Assembly: GCF_000149955.1 (NCBI RefSeq)
Contig: NC_030991.1
Location: forward strand, 2,725,571 to 2,789,570
DNA length: 64,000 bases
DNA from: Fusarium oxysporum f. sp. lycopersici 4287
Taxonomy: Eukaryota > Ascomycota > Sordariomycetes > Hypocreales > Nectriaceae
Direction of reading: 5' to 3'
Shown: positions 1 through 12,172 of the stretch, one piece after another
How positions within the stretch are numbered: the stretch's first letter is position 1
Layout of the letters: every line of letters starts with the position of its first letter
Made by a program: the position numbers and the translations under genes
Notes under the pieces: model-generated
What the model was told of the DNA's origin: nothing
Database searches by the model: none
What the model saw: only the letters and a program-made list of their open reading frames with translations

Positions 1-546
1 TGTTGTCGCAGATGGTGAATCGCGAGAGTTGACGTGTTGATGACACCCTTGAGGTTAATGTCGAGATTCTGGCTCGATGGTTCCATTAGATTGCCAGCTT
101 GGTCAAGTTGAGTAGACAAGTAATCGGCACGTGGGCCAATGCCGGCGTTGGCAAAAACATGATCGATGCGGCCATGTGTCTCCTTCGCCTTATTAAACAG
201 CGAAAGTAACTCTTCCCATTTAGTTACATCTGTTTTGATGAACTCATATGCGCCTGCCATCTCCTTTTCTGGAGCCTGGACATCACCGTTGACTACCGAG
301 GCTCCGATTGACAGAAGTAGCTCCACGGTAGCCAATCCTATGCCAGATGAACCGCCTATTCAAAGAGTTTTAATGTTAACTGAGGCCGACGTAACTAATA
401 CGTGTATAGCCAACCCATATATGAGCATGGCCACCTGGGGATGGGAGTCGGGAGCCGAGACGGGCAGTATTTTGCGTACCTGTGACGACGATAACATTAC
501 CCTTGAGGGCAGTCAAGTCCTCATTTTCAAAAACCAATTCAGCCAT
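1..546 (-). CDS. Short-chain dehydrogenase/reductase, N-terminal part (runs off the window)
   Basis: NAD(P)-dependent oxidoreductase of the classical SDR family; the substrate cannot be told. The ATG is at 544-546. Exon 1 (546-480) ends in ACAG, a GTACGC intron follows (479-356), and exon 2 runs from 355 off the left edge. Splicing joins VVTG to GSSGIGLA and gives the Rossmann cofactor motif TGGSSGIG near residue 22, then DVT near residue 64 and the structural NAG motif (FANAGIG) near residue 90. The catalytic Ser-Tyr-Lys lies outside the window. The spliced frame stays open across both exons and the motif forms exactly at the junction, so the intron model is strong. The 3' half is missing only because the window ends. 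Confidence 0.9.
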
Positions 547-1556
547 ATTTCCTGAAAAGCCTTTCTCTCTCAATATGAGTAGATGAGAAAAAAAACAAGC
601 TGCCAGATGGTTTTTCGTCGATGGTGAGGGTCGAAGGAAACTTAAAAGTACAGGAATTTCATGCGGCCTCACGGACAAGGTGATACTCTCGGGGTGAACT
701 GGGAGGGTACAAATGTAAAGGCAAATTATGGACTGTCTGGTTGGACTGATGTACACAGATCTGTGTGAGAAAGTCCATTTGCGGCGGTAGACTTTTGGTC
801 ATTTTCCGCTATATGGCTTTTTCATGAGTCAGTGTGATACGACATGGCTGCTAAATCTGTCCAGGCCATAATGACTTCATTACGTTCCACGCCGGCATGC
901 GAACAAAGACAAGCATGGAGGGGCAGAGAAAGGGGCTTACTAAGCGCATTAACTGGTGTTTGGTCACCTATCCAGGTCCTTGAGCTTTGTAAACGGTATT
1001 CACTATAGTGCCTACACGAGCCTAGTTCAAACAAGACAATAGGTATTGAACTTCCGTATGCCATGAAGTTCCATTGGGTAAGAAGTCACGGTAGTAATGA
1101 AGATACTCCACGATTTTTTATCTAAGAGGATGGATAATTGTTGTGCGCTGCTAAAGCACATGGAGGGAAAGGCACCATTACTGACAATTAGCAAAATCAA
1201 TAAATCGCGGATGCTAACTCTCACTCTCAACTTCCATTCCAGACTCTGGTTTCCACAGTCTGCTAATACGCGTACTAAAACTACGCATTATCCTCATTAA
1301 ACCTTCACTGCTTACTTGAGATAGTAAGACTTCAAGTGGCCGTGGCCCATTGTTCACTGCAATTCAGGGTATGTCAATGATTACACCCATACTATCAGTG
1401 GAAGCACATCCTTTGCCCTGTTCTGTCACTGTAACTGCATCTTTCATCTCGCCTGATCGTTCTATTTGATCTGAGCTTTATGATATGCTGTAGAACAAGT
1501 TTGCTTGTTTTCTCCTAATATATGTACTGAGTATCGCCCGCTGCGTCCCACGCCGA
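547..1556. other. Intergenic stretch, no supported gene
   Basis: Only short open frames overlapping one another on both strands are found. None has a recognisable domain or a convincing splice pattern. It includes the 5' flank of the SDR gene and the 3' flank of the small unknown gene that follows. Confidence 0.4.
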
Positions 1557-2039
1557 TCACTGCTTTAGGCCTTGTCCAGGCGTATAAGGCGGGGGCGGAG
1601 GAGGCGGCTGCCTTCCATCTGGAGTTGTGCACTCGTCTAGCGTATTGGCTGAGACCAGTTCGTATGTTGAGAGCGCCGAGGTTGGTCGTAGATCAGTTTG
1701 ACATGCACGATCGACTTGTCGCGGCATTGTGAGAACGTTGACTGATACAGGGACGACTTGAGAAGAGATAGCATCTTCGCTTCTTCTGTTCGTGGTGCGG
1801 CTTGATCCATATCTTGTTGTATACATCATATTTGCCTGTTGACTTGGTGCAAGATTGTCTGCGTCATATCTTCGAGTATACATCTGGTGCTTCTTCTTAA
1901 AAGGCCGCAAATTAATCTTCTTCCGTCGGAATGCATTCTTCACCCTTCTCCGAGTTAAATGATTCTGGTCAGTCCAGCTATTACCGCCAAAGAGATGGGA
2001 TAGCCGTGAGACGAGGGGTGCTAGACAAGGCAAAGACAT
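1557..2039 (-). CDS. Hypothetical basic protein with a proline-rich tail
   Basis: A 160-residue frame from the first ATG (2039). The N-terminal half is very basic, with RRR and KKK clusters around residues 23-45. Tyr/Arg-rich segments follow, and there is a run of seven prolines near the C terminus. I recognise no domain. It could be the last exon of a longer gene, because the frame stays open just upstream of the ATG; it could also be a chance frame. The biased composition is the only support. Confidence 0.3.
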   Translation of the reverse strand: MSLPCLAPLVSRLSHLFGGNSWTDQNHLTRRRVKNAFRRKKINLRPFKKKHQMYTRRYDADNLAPSQQANMMYTTRYGSSRTTNRRSEDAISSQVVPVSVNVLTMPRQVDRACQTDLRPTSALSTYELVSANTLDECTTPDGRQPPPPPPPYTPGQGLKQ

Positions 2040-3181
2040 GTTGCTGCAGGGCCAGGACAAATTCTGTCGACCTAGGTAAAATGGCTGGGGGGAGCCGCAT
2101 CAGCAAGTTGGCATTTTATTCGAGGATCGAGCTGGATGCTACCGTTGTGGCCGCCTGTCTTGCGCCCGGAATGGCCGTTGCCGGCTTGATTCTAGCCTTG
2201 TGAATACTTTTCTCATTTTTCTTTTACTTCCCGGACTGCTGCCAAAAATGGGAAACTTGAACCCAGTCGTTCTAATCAAGGGGCCCTATGTATAGCTACC
2301 TTAAGCCCGGTTTCATTCTCGCCTCATTTGTAAGCAGTAATGGGCTTGGGATTCGATTTTCGGTCGTGCTATGCGATTATGATACGTTCTGACACATAAA
2401 TCAGCCAAGGCTGGGCCATGCACATCAGGCTATCGATACCAATTTCATATATAGTACACAATGTAATAAAGCACCAAAGCTGATTCAAACATGTCGGGGA
2501 GGGCGTATGACTTTGCCGACATATCGATAGAACTGGGGTTACTACTCTGAATGACTTCAGATGGCTTTCAATCTACACAAGTTTTGAACGCTTCTACATT
2601 ATCTTTGCACGTACCCAGGCATGTAAGCGACTGTCTCTAACTTGGTACAATCATTTATGTATTATTCTAAAGATATTCTTTTTACCCAGAGCTCGAGCTG
2701 CTTCAGTCATATAATGAATGGGAAGGAGATGTATGGATCGTAAGACCCTAAATAGGAAGGTTTGCTCAGGTCCAACAACAGACAGGGTAGGAATATGACT
2801 ATTATGGATTGAAGGCCTGATAAAGATGAAGTACGCATCTTCGGCGTACAGTAGCACTTGCATTATGGATTTCCTGCTGACAGGCTATGAGCTACAACTC
2901 CCAGCAGCCATTTTTGTCAGAATCTGAAAGGCGTATGCCACCTTCACGACTATTTGGCAGTGGCTGGTACTATTGAATCCAATTTCGGTTGTACTTCTAA
3001 GTGATATTCCCAGGACACAAAGATGTACTAGAAGAGCTTCAACCAACCTAGGAACCGGATACAGGATAGTAAGAAACTGAGGCAACACCTTTAGACCAAA
3101 GGCGCCCACTATTTCAGCTTTTTCCGTGTGGATCGTGATCACTTACGTCCCATCAACACTGTGCATGACAGATCGACGTCC
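2040..3181. other. Intergenic stretch upstream of the MFS gene
   Basis: No frame here has recognisable content. The part just before 3182 is the likely promoter and 5' UTR of the MFS transporter; no clear TATA element was picked out. Confidence 0.4.
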
Positions 3182-4857
3182 ATGGAGTCTCTACCCTGCA
3201 GTTCGATGTCGCGATCCCCGCCCAAAGACCATGCTGAGGTTCATCTAACCATCCTTGATGACGGCGAATTATCGCAGGCTTTAAGCACGGGCGCTGCAGC
3301 TCCGCTAACACTTATAAGAAGAACTGCAGTAGTATTCCAGCTTTGCGGGGTCAATTTCGCCACGAGCGCATCCAGCGGTCTCATAGTCATTAGACTTCCC
3401 CAACTGACCTCAGATCTCAATATACCGCAGTCGCTCGCTTTCTGGCCGTCATCAGTTCAAGGACTAGCCACAGCTTCGGCACTGCTACTCTCAGGTGCCG
3501 TCGCTGATGTCTTGGGGCCCCGATCCGTTAATCTTTCGGGGTGCATACTCAACGGCGTGTTTATGTTATCCTGTGGATTTATCAAGAGCATTCAGCAGTT
3601 GATTACTATGAGGGCATTGCAGGGCGTTGCCATAGCGATGCATTTCTCCAGTTCTGTAGCTCTCGTAGCTGACACTCAGCCCCGTGGACAGAGCCGAAAC
3701 ATATCGTTCGCTTGCCTGGGTTTAAGTCAGCTGCTAGGCTTCACCTTTGGCCTTGTCGTCGGTGGCGTACTCGTGGATACTGTTGGATGGCGCTCGGGAT
3801 GGTATCTTTATGGAGGCGTTACCCTGCTCCTGTCCGCCGTCGGCCTATGGTCACTGCCAAAATCCGAGCCGCTCGGTTTCCGAAACATATTCGTTGATTT
3901 GATATACAGAGTCGATTGGATCGGAGCACTACTCGCCTCGGTGTCTATGGCCTCGATTTCCTATTTCTTAGCGTAAGTTGAGGTATTTCTAATTGTAACC
4001 AAAATGGTACTAACCAGATCAAGGGTTATCAGCACGGACGTCCATCGTATCAAAGAGACCGGGACTGTTACACTCCTATGCTTCAGCTTGGCGACCCTGC
4101 CACTGTTTGTTGGTTGGATGCATTACCGAGTCAAAAGAAGCATGCCGGCTCTAATACCTAATTGCTTCTGGAGCAACTCTGCGTTTACTACCATATGTAT
4201 TGCTATAGCTTTATCGTTTGCAGTGCTGAATTCTGTTGATATTCTTACAAGTCTCTAGTAGGTGAACGGTCAGAACGTTTTGAATGAATGTTTTACTGAC
4301 TATACGCCCACAGCTTTCAAGAGATCCAATATTTGTCGGCTGTCGACGCCGGAATCCGCATCCTTCCCAGTACCGTCGTCGGACTAGGCCTCAATCTGAT
4401 GACCGGCCTCATCGTGCATAAAATACCTGCTGTCTGGCTTGTAGCGGTCTCATCTCTACTTTCCTCGGGGTCGCCGCTTCTTATGGCCGTGATCAATCCC
4501 AGTTGGTCCTATTGGGTCGGTGCCTTCTTCGCACAAATCCTTCTGCCATTTTCTATCGATGTGCTCTTCACCGTCGGACTCATTATCGTTACTGAGGTTT
4601 TCCCTGAGAAGAATCAATCCGTTGCTGGTGCTGTCTTCAACACGGCCGCGCAGTTTGGGAACGCTCTGGGGTTGGCTATTGTGCAGGTAGTCTCCGCAGC
4701 GGTAACAAACCAAAAGATCAACCCAAAGTCCCCCGAGGCTCTCTTGGAAGGTTACCGCGCATCCTTTTGGACTCTCTTTTCCCTAATGCTTGTTTGCGTG
4801 CTTGTGGCAGCACTTGGGCTACGGGGAGCGGGTAAGGTAGGGTCGAAGCGTGATTGA
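3182..4857 (+). CDS. Major facilitator superfamily transporter (14-TM drug/metabolite type)
   Basis: Plasma or vacuolar membrane transporter, most similar by eye to fungal drug:H+ antiporters. Exons are 3182-3972, 4018-4257 and 4314-4857; together they give exactly 525 codons. The introns are GTAAGT..CCAG and GTAGGT..CAG, and the second junction restores the family-typical SLYFQ-IQ sequence. Visible marks are a motif-A-like GAVADVLGPR near residue 104 and a Gly-rich motif-C-like stretch (FTFGLVVGGVL) near residue 185, followed by GWRSGW. About 14 hydrophobic segments are spread over 524 residues, a normal length. The frame is open further upstream to a GTG, but the ATG at 3182 is the first usable start. 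Substrate unknown. No biosynthetic gene lies immediately next to it. Confidence 0.9.
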
Positions 4858-7228
4858 CAGGCCCTCGGATCTACTCCTCTCCATCCATGGGCCTTCTCAT
4901 TCTACATATCTTGTATTTAAACCACTATGGAGTGATTAAATGATGAAAGGCTATGATAGGTTGACGGATTTATGGAGTATGTTCGGAAGGCGAATGCGAC
5001 AAGATGCGTTATGATCGTGAATGGATTTATGGCGAACAGGTTTTCAAGCAAGATGTTAACTCGGGACAAGGAATACATGAAGTTAAACCACAGAGTTTGA
5101 AACCGCCAAATCGCTGTGAAGCGTCAGTTACAGAAACTGGCTAGCTCCGGAACCACCACCTTGAGGATCTTGACGAGGGCAAACTCCACCCCGGCTGAAC
5201 TACCGTTTCCAAATCTAATGATGACGATAATTTGTTGTTTATTAACTTCTCGGACTTCTTCTCAGCAGCCAAAAATGAGATCTATGCTAACAGTGACCAA
5301 AGAATATGTTTGAGGAGAGCGTTCACGTCCCAGTAAATAAACCCTTGTTTAAAGCCATGATAATTCTCTACGGAAGATTTCACTATAGATAGGTATTATT
5401 TCTTAAAGAACTAGGCATTATTTAGTGCTCGACCTCTTCCATATGGCTTTCTGTCGTCAATGGTGGCTCATTACCCGCCAGCCTTGATAGGCGTCTTCTA
5501 GAAAGGACCAGGTAAGGGCGTGTGGCATTTAGATCTTGGCCTCTTATGAACACGTCACGGCTCTATAGCTCTGCCTCTCACAATGCTACGTCGTGGATTG
5601 CGGAGAGAGATTCCTGGTTACTTTGAGGAGAGGCATTTAGTAAGAAATATGTGTACTAGTATCTCTCGCTATAAATAACAGAAAGTTGCCATCATTTTCC
5701 GCCCATTTTCTCTTCTCTCCCATCTTCTCCATTTTCCAGCATCTCCTTTCAGACCAACGGATGCCGATGAAAGTCATCCAGAAACTCCTTCATCACCTTA
5801 TCATGCGAAGAATCACTAAAGTCTCCCCCGCTACTACCGTGCCATTTGCGCAATGCAATGTTCGGCACTGTAGCAAGACCAAAGAGAAGAAGAAGCTGCA
5901 TCAGTCTGAGAGGAGGCTCTCCCGACGGGTACCCAAATTCACGAAGTGTGCTGAACAGTCTATGAGCGAGGGATCATGGGTGGCTAGTTTACTGACACGA
6001 CCGAGACCTCGCAGGAGGTGGTCTATGAGGTCGAAGAAAAGTTCAAATATACGTGATTCCGGGGATATTGAAGCGTAGTTCTAATAGTTGTACAGAGAAG
6101 TGCGGTAGCTCGCTCAAGGTCAAGAACTGTTCCACTTTCCCCCCGACGTGGAAACGGGTCCCCCGACAATGACGACGACGCTGATTTGCCAAGCATTGAG
6201 GATATCTACAGGGGGATTCAACTGAACCGAAATAAGAAGCGGCTAGCTAGTAGTGACTAGTGAAACAGAGGGAATAGGCATGTGCTTCTCAGGATTTAAC
6301 GGTATTCCTATGAGAGTTGGCTGTTGTAACTTGGTCATAGGAGTAACGTAACAACGGACTATTTTGCAATCCTGCAGTTTCTTCCATATATTTTCATATG
6401 CTTTACTATGAACATCTATGATTTCCTTGCTTCTTTGCAGTCCTTGGAGCCAGCATTCAAGACAGAACTACGTGGTAGTGGCATACATAAGATGATATAT
6501 AATTCAATCGTCCCGAACTTCTTGGGACATATCATAGAGATCGAATTGAAACTTTCTTTATTGGCAGCTGTGCAGCAGGAGTGATTAAACGCTACGCTTC
6601 GTACGATAATTTCCTAGCAAGATCTGACCGAGATGTTGAAAGCCCTGGTCTGCTACCCCTCTGGTGTTCAATAAGACACTTCAATCGACAGCATGTCAGT
6701 ACGAATGTCCTGTGCGCTGCCGGCACAAGCAAGTGGCCCGTATCGTATCGCGCAGCCACGTTGATGGCCAACACCTTCCATAAACAGCAAAGGTTGAAGG
6801 CAATGCTCGGCAGCCTTCCAGAAGGCTGTTCACATGTCCAGTCTCGGTTGTGTTGATCTTGAACGAGCAGTAGGCCATAAATATCTCTTCCAATATTGTT
6901 CACGCCACTCTCGTAAGTCAGCCTTTTTTACGATATTGTGGGCTTCAGCATGAGGTCTTTGTGTCGGACGGCAAACCTATAATTCGTCTTGGCTTTATCA
7001 TAACAGCCAAGAAAGATGTGCAGATAAGGAACCGCTCAATTCGACTTCTGGAGCAGCTACACGTGCTAACATGGGTGAAATCGGCCATAGCTCTGTAGCA
7101 TATAACTGCCAGATCATCTATATTGTTGAAACGGACGTGAACTCTTGAGGCATTCGTTTGGCCTATATCTGCCTCTCCATAGCAATGCTCCCGGTTTCTT
7201 CAATCTCCAGCTCTCCCGATATCACCGC
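4858..7228. other. Long stretch with only doubtful small ORFs
   Basis: Contains a Lys/Arg-rich frame on the plus strand (5686-6078, 130 codons) and overlapping frames on both strands near 6580-6900. None has a domain, signal peptide or supporting splice pattern. They are not called as genes. Confidence 0.35.
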
Positions 7229-8096
7229 ATGCAAGAAATAAGAATGCGAGCGCATTTGAAATCATTCTCCCAGTCAGGAAAGAGCATACACAAGTTTCCC
7301 CAGGTGAGTGATCTTCTGGTCATTCATCGACAATCAAGCAACCCCGGGTCAGATCCTTGTCGAAGTCACAGCTGCTAACATCTGCCAGCCACTTTCAGTG
7401 ATCCACAAGGCCAAAGCGATGCAGCTCCTGACCGCTAATGACGATCTCGCTCAACTGACAGGTGGGAGACCCCTCGATGACATTTCCAAGATGCCATCAG
7501 ACGATCGCCGCGCTGTACTCTGTAAGTACTTGGTGAAGGAGGATCCAGTCGTGGTACAAGAACCTATTGCTTGGTCAGATGAGGAGAGTATTGGAAGGTT
7601 TCTTCTTCTAAAAAGATTCCTCAATAACGATGAGTCTCGACGGCATCTTCTTCTAGAAGCTCGAAGGGTGTTTTATGAGGAGAACTCATTCATAATCTCT
7701 TTGAGCGGATTCTCTCGCTTCTTAGATGATATTCTTGGCGATTGGGAAGATGCTGTTGCGGTCGAAATGCTAGTGCGCGACCTCACGATCAAGGTGGAAA
7801 GGCAGGACTGTCAATGCGGACAATTGATGGAATACATCCAGCGCCTCTCTTATTTTGCCAAGATGCCACAACTTCAAAAGTTTACGATTGAATGGTATAC
7901 TCCGCCGAAAAATGTGGACGACGGTTTGCCTTACGACTGGAGTACGCTTTCTAGCAGTAACAGTAGTAAAGGAACCTGCTTACACAGCGTCACGGACGAT
8001 GATAGTACTTACGAGGACGGAGGTTCTAATGAGACTTTGAGATGGGAGACTTCGGACGACGATATCTGGAGCCTGGATGAAGATGTGCACGGATGA
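7229..8096 (+). CDS. Hypothetical acidic protein, two exons
   Basis: Exon 1 (7229-7303) encodes 25 residues beginning MQEIRMRAHL. A GTGAGT intron (7304-7388) follows, with a GCTAAC branch-like site 15 nt before the acceptor. Exon 2 (7389-8096) stays in frame. The product is 260 residues: helical, Leu/Arg-rich in the middle, with a Ser/Asp/Glu-rich C-terminal tail (after about residue 205). There is one CQC in the middle and no recognisable domain, signal peptide or membrane segment. The consensus splice sites and long open frame support a real gene. The function is unknown. Confidence 0.6.
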
Positions 8097-8380
8097 GCTG
8101 CCATAGAAGACATTTGGATCAGGAGGTGGATGCATGTGATCATCAAGTGTATGAGACAATTTCATAGTGCAAATAGCCGGGAGCTGTCGGCTTTGTCATT
8201 TGGCCGCCATACTCTACTGCGGTATGTCAATTCATATACATACGACAAATCGTTTGTTTTGTTGGTATTATTAGTAAAAGTCTCTTGTATTCATACCTCG
8301 TACCCCCTTCTTTAGTCTGAGGACTTCTAAGCTTTTACATTACGGTCATGACAGCTGACAGGTTGCTATATCGGTCTATT

Positions 8381-9849
8381 CTATGGACGCCATTGGTCAT
8401 GTCGAAAACTATTGTTTGGGTCATGTCTCACATGATTATCGGAATTATTAACAAAACTTTCTGAAAGGAAGAAGTCTGTGTGAATAAGAATCGTGTCGCG
8501 GTTATTCTGAGTGGTGTCTTGTTTCGTCCCTCTTTCGACTCTACCACCATGTTGCAAAGGTTTATCATTCGCATAGTCAAGCTTCGATGAGACACATCTG
8601 GATCTCATCGCCGTCAATAATGGCCAAATGGTTGGCAAACACCCGGCCACAATTCCTAGAGTTGCCTCTATGACCGTCCATTTCGCGACATCTCTGTATA
8701 CCAGTGAGTGAACAATCCTGAGATAACGCAACTGAATATAGATCTTACACTGTCTCGTAAAGAAAGTCTTCAGTAAGATCCAGCATCTTGATATAGGGAA
8801 TGCGTACGATCATTGCCGCGCCCGCTCTGGCATATCCATGTATTGTCAGTCATGTAATGGACTTTGAATTTACACCAATATGGCTCCTCCTGTCCTCGAA
8901 CATAGCCCCATGAGTAATCTCATCGTTGCCAATCGGCTAGACGAGTCTGCGGGGAGAGCTGCCCGAACATCCGAGCTCTTAACGGCTCAACACCAGTGAT
9001 GCTTCCGACGTAAAGAAAATTGAAAATGTAAAACAACACTTACAGTACGCCTAGGCTCGTCAGAGCATGGATTGCAGCTTTGGTTTGCCACGGCAACCAT
9101 GATTTCCATAAGCTCATAATGGGCACTACTAGAGCCAAGGTCCAATCGCTAAGGGCCAAAACAACACTAAGAACTATACCAGCAATGGGTACGATACTTT
9201 TTGAACATGTGCCAGGTCTGACGGGATGCTTGAATTGCTCCCAGTAATAGCCAACTGGGGAGCATTGGAAAATGCTGGTCAAGAAAAACACAATCGACGT
9301 AGCCCAGACGCAGACAAGGCAGACGATCAAAGATATTCTCAGGATGGGCTTATTGACGATTGCCCCTTTTGATGGTTCGCCGATGTAAAGGCGATGGAGA
9401 TACAGGACTACCGATGTTTTGGTGAAGCATGAAAGTACGGCATATATTAGTTCTCCGAAATACCATGTTTGGAAGCCTTTGACAATCTCTACCCCGCTAA
9501 TGTCGTCCGCATGTTGTCCAATTCCGCCATCCACTATGCCGCGTACTATGATGATAACCTGGGCAGTATAGAGGAACTGATAAAGGGTCCACAGTTAGTG
9601 TCATTTTTCCATTATTCGGGGACAGGAAACCTAAGTAAAGAGCTAATAGTGCAGCTATACGCGGTACACCTGTCATATTTAATGTGAGCTTACCACAGAT
9701 ATATACATCAACTTGTCGTATATTACATGCTCTTTCATAATAACAGATTGTGCCCAGAACCGCAGAAATACCGAGATGTAGACAAGTATGGTACCGCAGA
9801 TCTGGATAATGAAGAGCTCGAGGGCTTTCTCACTTGTATTCCAAGCCAT
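8381..9849 (-). CDS. PTH11-like / fungal rhodopsin-domain seven-helix membrane protein
   Basis: Integral membrane protein of the fungal rhodopsin-domain family, which includes PTH11-like receptor candidates. Exons are 9849-9694, 9576-9044, 8826-8749 and 8693-8381. They total exactly 360 codons, and all three introns use GTAAG donors and CAG acceptors. Splicing rebuilds family-typical sequence: FLYTAQVIIIVRGIVDGGIG, the helix with CFTKTSVVLYLHRLY, the FQCSPVGYYWEQF loop, then AAMIVRIPYIK and a DFLYETVDVAKW segment before the last helix (GIVAGCLPTIWPLL). The C-terminal tail of about 70 residues is hydrophilic. Length (359 aa) is normal. The ligand is unknown, and calling it a receptor is inference from the family. 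Confidence 0.92.
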
Positions 9850-10855
9850 CCTATTGTTGGGGATAGATAGCGGCTGTACACGCTTCAAAGAATATCAAGG
9901 GCTATCCAGCTATCCAGCAGTCACACCGCAGTTGGGGAGAGAAAATCAAAATCCTTCTGTACTACACTTGTGGTCTAGTAGTGTAGGGGTGGAGTGCTAT
10001 AAGAGTGAAGTCTGATAATAAGACTCTTACCAGGCAGGCTTATTCTTCTGCCGATTTGCGCCTCGTCGTGATCTTATAAATCTTTGGACAGTCACGTCAA
10101 ATATCGGACGATGCACCCTTCAAATTTAAGCTTTTTCTCAGAAGAATACGGGCCAAATTGGGCCAGTTTTTCATATCCAATGTTTCCAATGTTTCATGTG
10201 TTACCATGTGAGTTTTTGGCCCCTTTCTCCTAGCCACTATAGGATCAAGCTTTGCCGAATCATATTGACCTAGTCATCATGGCATTGTAGCTATCAACAT
10301 CGTCAACTTGAATCGAGTTGCCAACTTTGTCTGTAGCTAGAAAAAGGACAAAGGCAAGATAGAGAAGAGGGCAAGGAAGGGCCAGCACGCGTCGTCAGAA
10401 GAGGTGAAGAGGCTGCCAGCGACGCGACTAGCGAAGTGGGGCGAAGTGGAGAAAATAGTAGGAAGCTACTTTCTACTTGGCAGGCACCGAAATGATGATG
10501 AGGGGTACTTCACTAACTGGTTGTATGAACGAAGCTTCTCATTGGACAGACTCAAAGACACTCTCGGGATAGGCTGCCGGGCGGGTCCCAAAAAATTCAG
10601 AAGATGGTGACAAAAGTATATAAGCAGGTTATCACTAAAAGTGAGAGTATTGGTGACCGAGTATTCATATCGGTATCCTCTCACCGAGAGCTTGGAATCC
10701 CGATTCTATTGGGACCCGCCTGGCTGCAAAGGGACATTAACGGAGCAAGATCGCTTTTCAGGCTTGGCGACCTCGGGACTACAGGGCTCAGGCGTGGAGA
10801 TTGGCGTCATAGATTGGAAGAGTTAACTACCCTAGACCATCTCGGAGTATTTGTT
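9850..10855. other. Left flank of the LINE insertion
   Basis: No supported gene. Several frames overlap between 10404 and 10855 without domain content. The sequence ends in TGTTAGTTTTTTGCTAACA, a stem-forming inverted repeat (TGTTAG/CTAACA) that served as the LINE insertion target. Whether this flank is itself an older element cannot be decided here. Confidence 0.35.
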
Positions 10856-10870
10856 AGTTTTTTGCTAACA
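10856..10870 (+). repeat. Target-site duplication, left copy (15 bp)
   Basis: AGTTTTTTGCTAACA. It is identical to 12158-12172 and flanks the LINE element. Confidence 0.9.
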
Positions 10871-12157
10871 ACTCTCTCCTGTAAAATTTTTTCCTTGGCA
10901 CCCGCTGTTAGCGTTCTGCTAGGGCAGATAATTTTTACAGGCCAAAATGGCAACAAAAGCAGCTGCGGGACTAGCGGGACCCTAACAGCTGCTGGAAGAA
11001 AGGGATTCAGAGAGTTGACCTTTCTTCGTGACAAGTGTTTTCAACAGCACTGAGCTTCGCGAGCTCTTGACATCGCCTCCGGGCACCATTTCATTTGTCT
11101 TATCTACGACTTCTTCTCACCTCGACATTTCGGCTTCGCGAGCCTGCGACATTCCGGCCTCTGTGCCCCTCGACTTCCCGTAACACCGACTTCTGCAGCT
11201 TCGGCTGCCCAGACGACATTCGCAGCATCTTGCTGCTTGGCATTGAGGGTCATCGCACCCTCACTCTCACTCTCACCTTCGCCTGCAGTTTAACGCTGCC
11301 TCGACCGACTACAGCAGCTTTAGCTGCCCGAACAACAAAAACAGCCTTCGGCTGCTCGACTTTCTGGGCCCTCTGGTGCCCTCGACCTTGACGCACGGAC
11401 CCCACATGGTTCGTTGCCCTTTTTGCAGCTCGGAAGCTGCTTGACCGATCTCTGCAGTCGCGTACTGCCCAGAGACCTTCTTCTTCTTTGCGGCCTCGGC
11501 TGCTGCCTGGAACACCACCAGGCTTTGACAATCTGTCTCACTGGCTGAGACCTCTAGACCAAACCGTTGGGTCGAAACGGTACAGAGCTTACCTGGAGAC
11601 CGTGGAACGAGGCGACTGCCTTGTCTACAGAGCAGCGTTCTAGCCGCCTTGGGTTTTTCCCTGCGAGGGGTTTCCCCAAGGATGTACGGTCCTAGGTTGC
11701 AGCTACTGGTGATCTTAGGGGATCATGGACTTCCTGCCTCAGGGTATGGAAAGCTACTTGATCTATCTGTGCAAGAGAATTCTAGGCTGGAGAGGAATAG
11801 ATCCCGCTGACGGGATGACCTCTTGAAAGTAAATGCGCCTTTGTGCCGATGATATGCTGGATGAACTAGATGGAATAGCAGTTGCATGCGACTTTGCCAG
11901 GACCACCTGCTTTGACGTCCAAGACGATGTGCTTGAAACTACCGTAGGGCTGGCTACGAGTAGGGCAGGTGCCACTTGGGGGAAAGGGCGTCCGGCGCTC
12001 TCCGTTGATGCAAGTGGACATTGCGGGTGTTCCAGGTAGATTCGGATGCGACAGTAATTGTAGATAGTTTAGCTCAGCACGTCCTGTGCTCCCCTAGGAG
12101 ACTTTTCGGGGCCAATGGCCCCCCGGACGAAAAATATACATACATACATACATACAT
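10871..12157 (+). mobile_element. Tad-type non-LTR retrotransposon (LINE) derivative, non-coding
   Basis: A 1287-bp insertion, GC-rich inside, bounded by perfect 15-bp direct repeats. It ends at 3' in a GGCCCCCCGGACGAAAAATA motif followed by a tetranucleotide tail (CATA repeats). A variable-length target duplication plus a simple-repeat 3' tail is the signature of target-primed reverse transcription, seen in fungal Tad/LINE elements. No frame has a recognisable endonuclease or reverse transcriptase domain, and autonomous relatives are several kb long. So this is an internally deleted or non-autonomous copy mobilised in trans. The same 3' end recurs at 55291-55336 in the opposite orientation. 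The 5' part contains Leu/Thr/Arg-rich low-complexity frames and a CACTCTCACTCTCAC run; these are not called as genes. Confidence 0.82.
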
Positions 12158-12172
12158 AGTTTTTTGCTAACA
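12158..12172 (+). repeat. Target-site duplication, right copy (15 bp)
   Basis: AGTTTTTTGCTAACA. It directly follows the CATA tail of the LINE. Confidence 0.9.

Noticed and set aside
10404..11053. Plus-strand ORFs before and across the LINE edge
   Set aside because: They cross the target duplication into the element and have no domain content.
11250..11541. Arg/Ser-rich minus-strand ORFs inside the LINE
   Set aside because: Low-complexity frames from GC-rich repeats; no nucleocapsid or reverse transcriptase motif.
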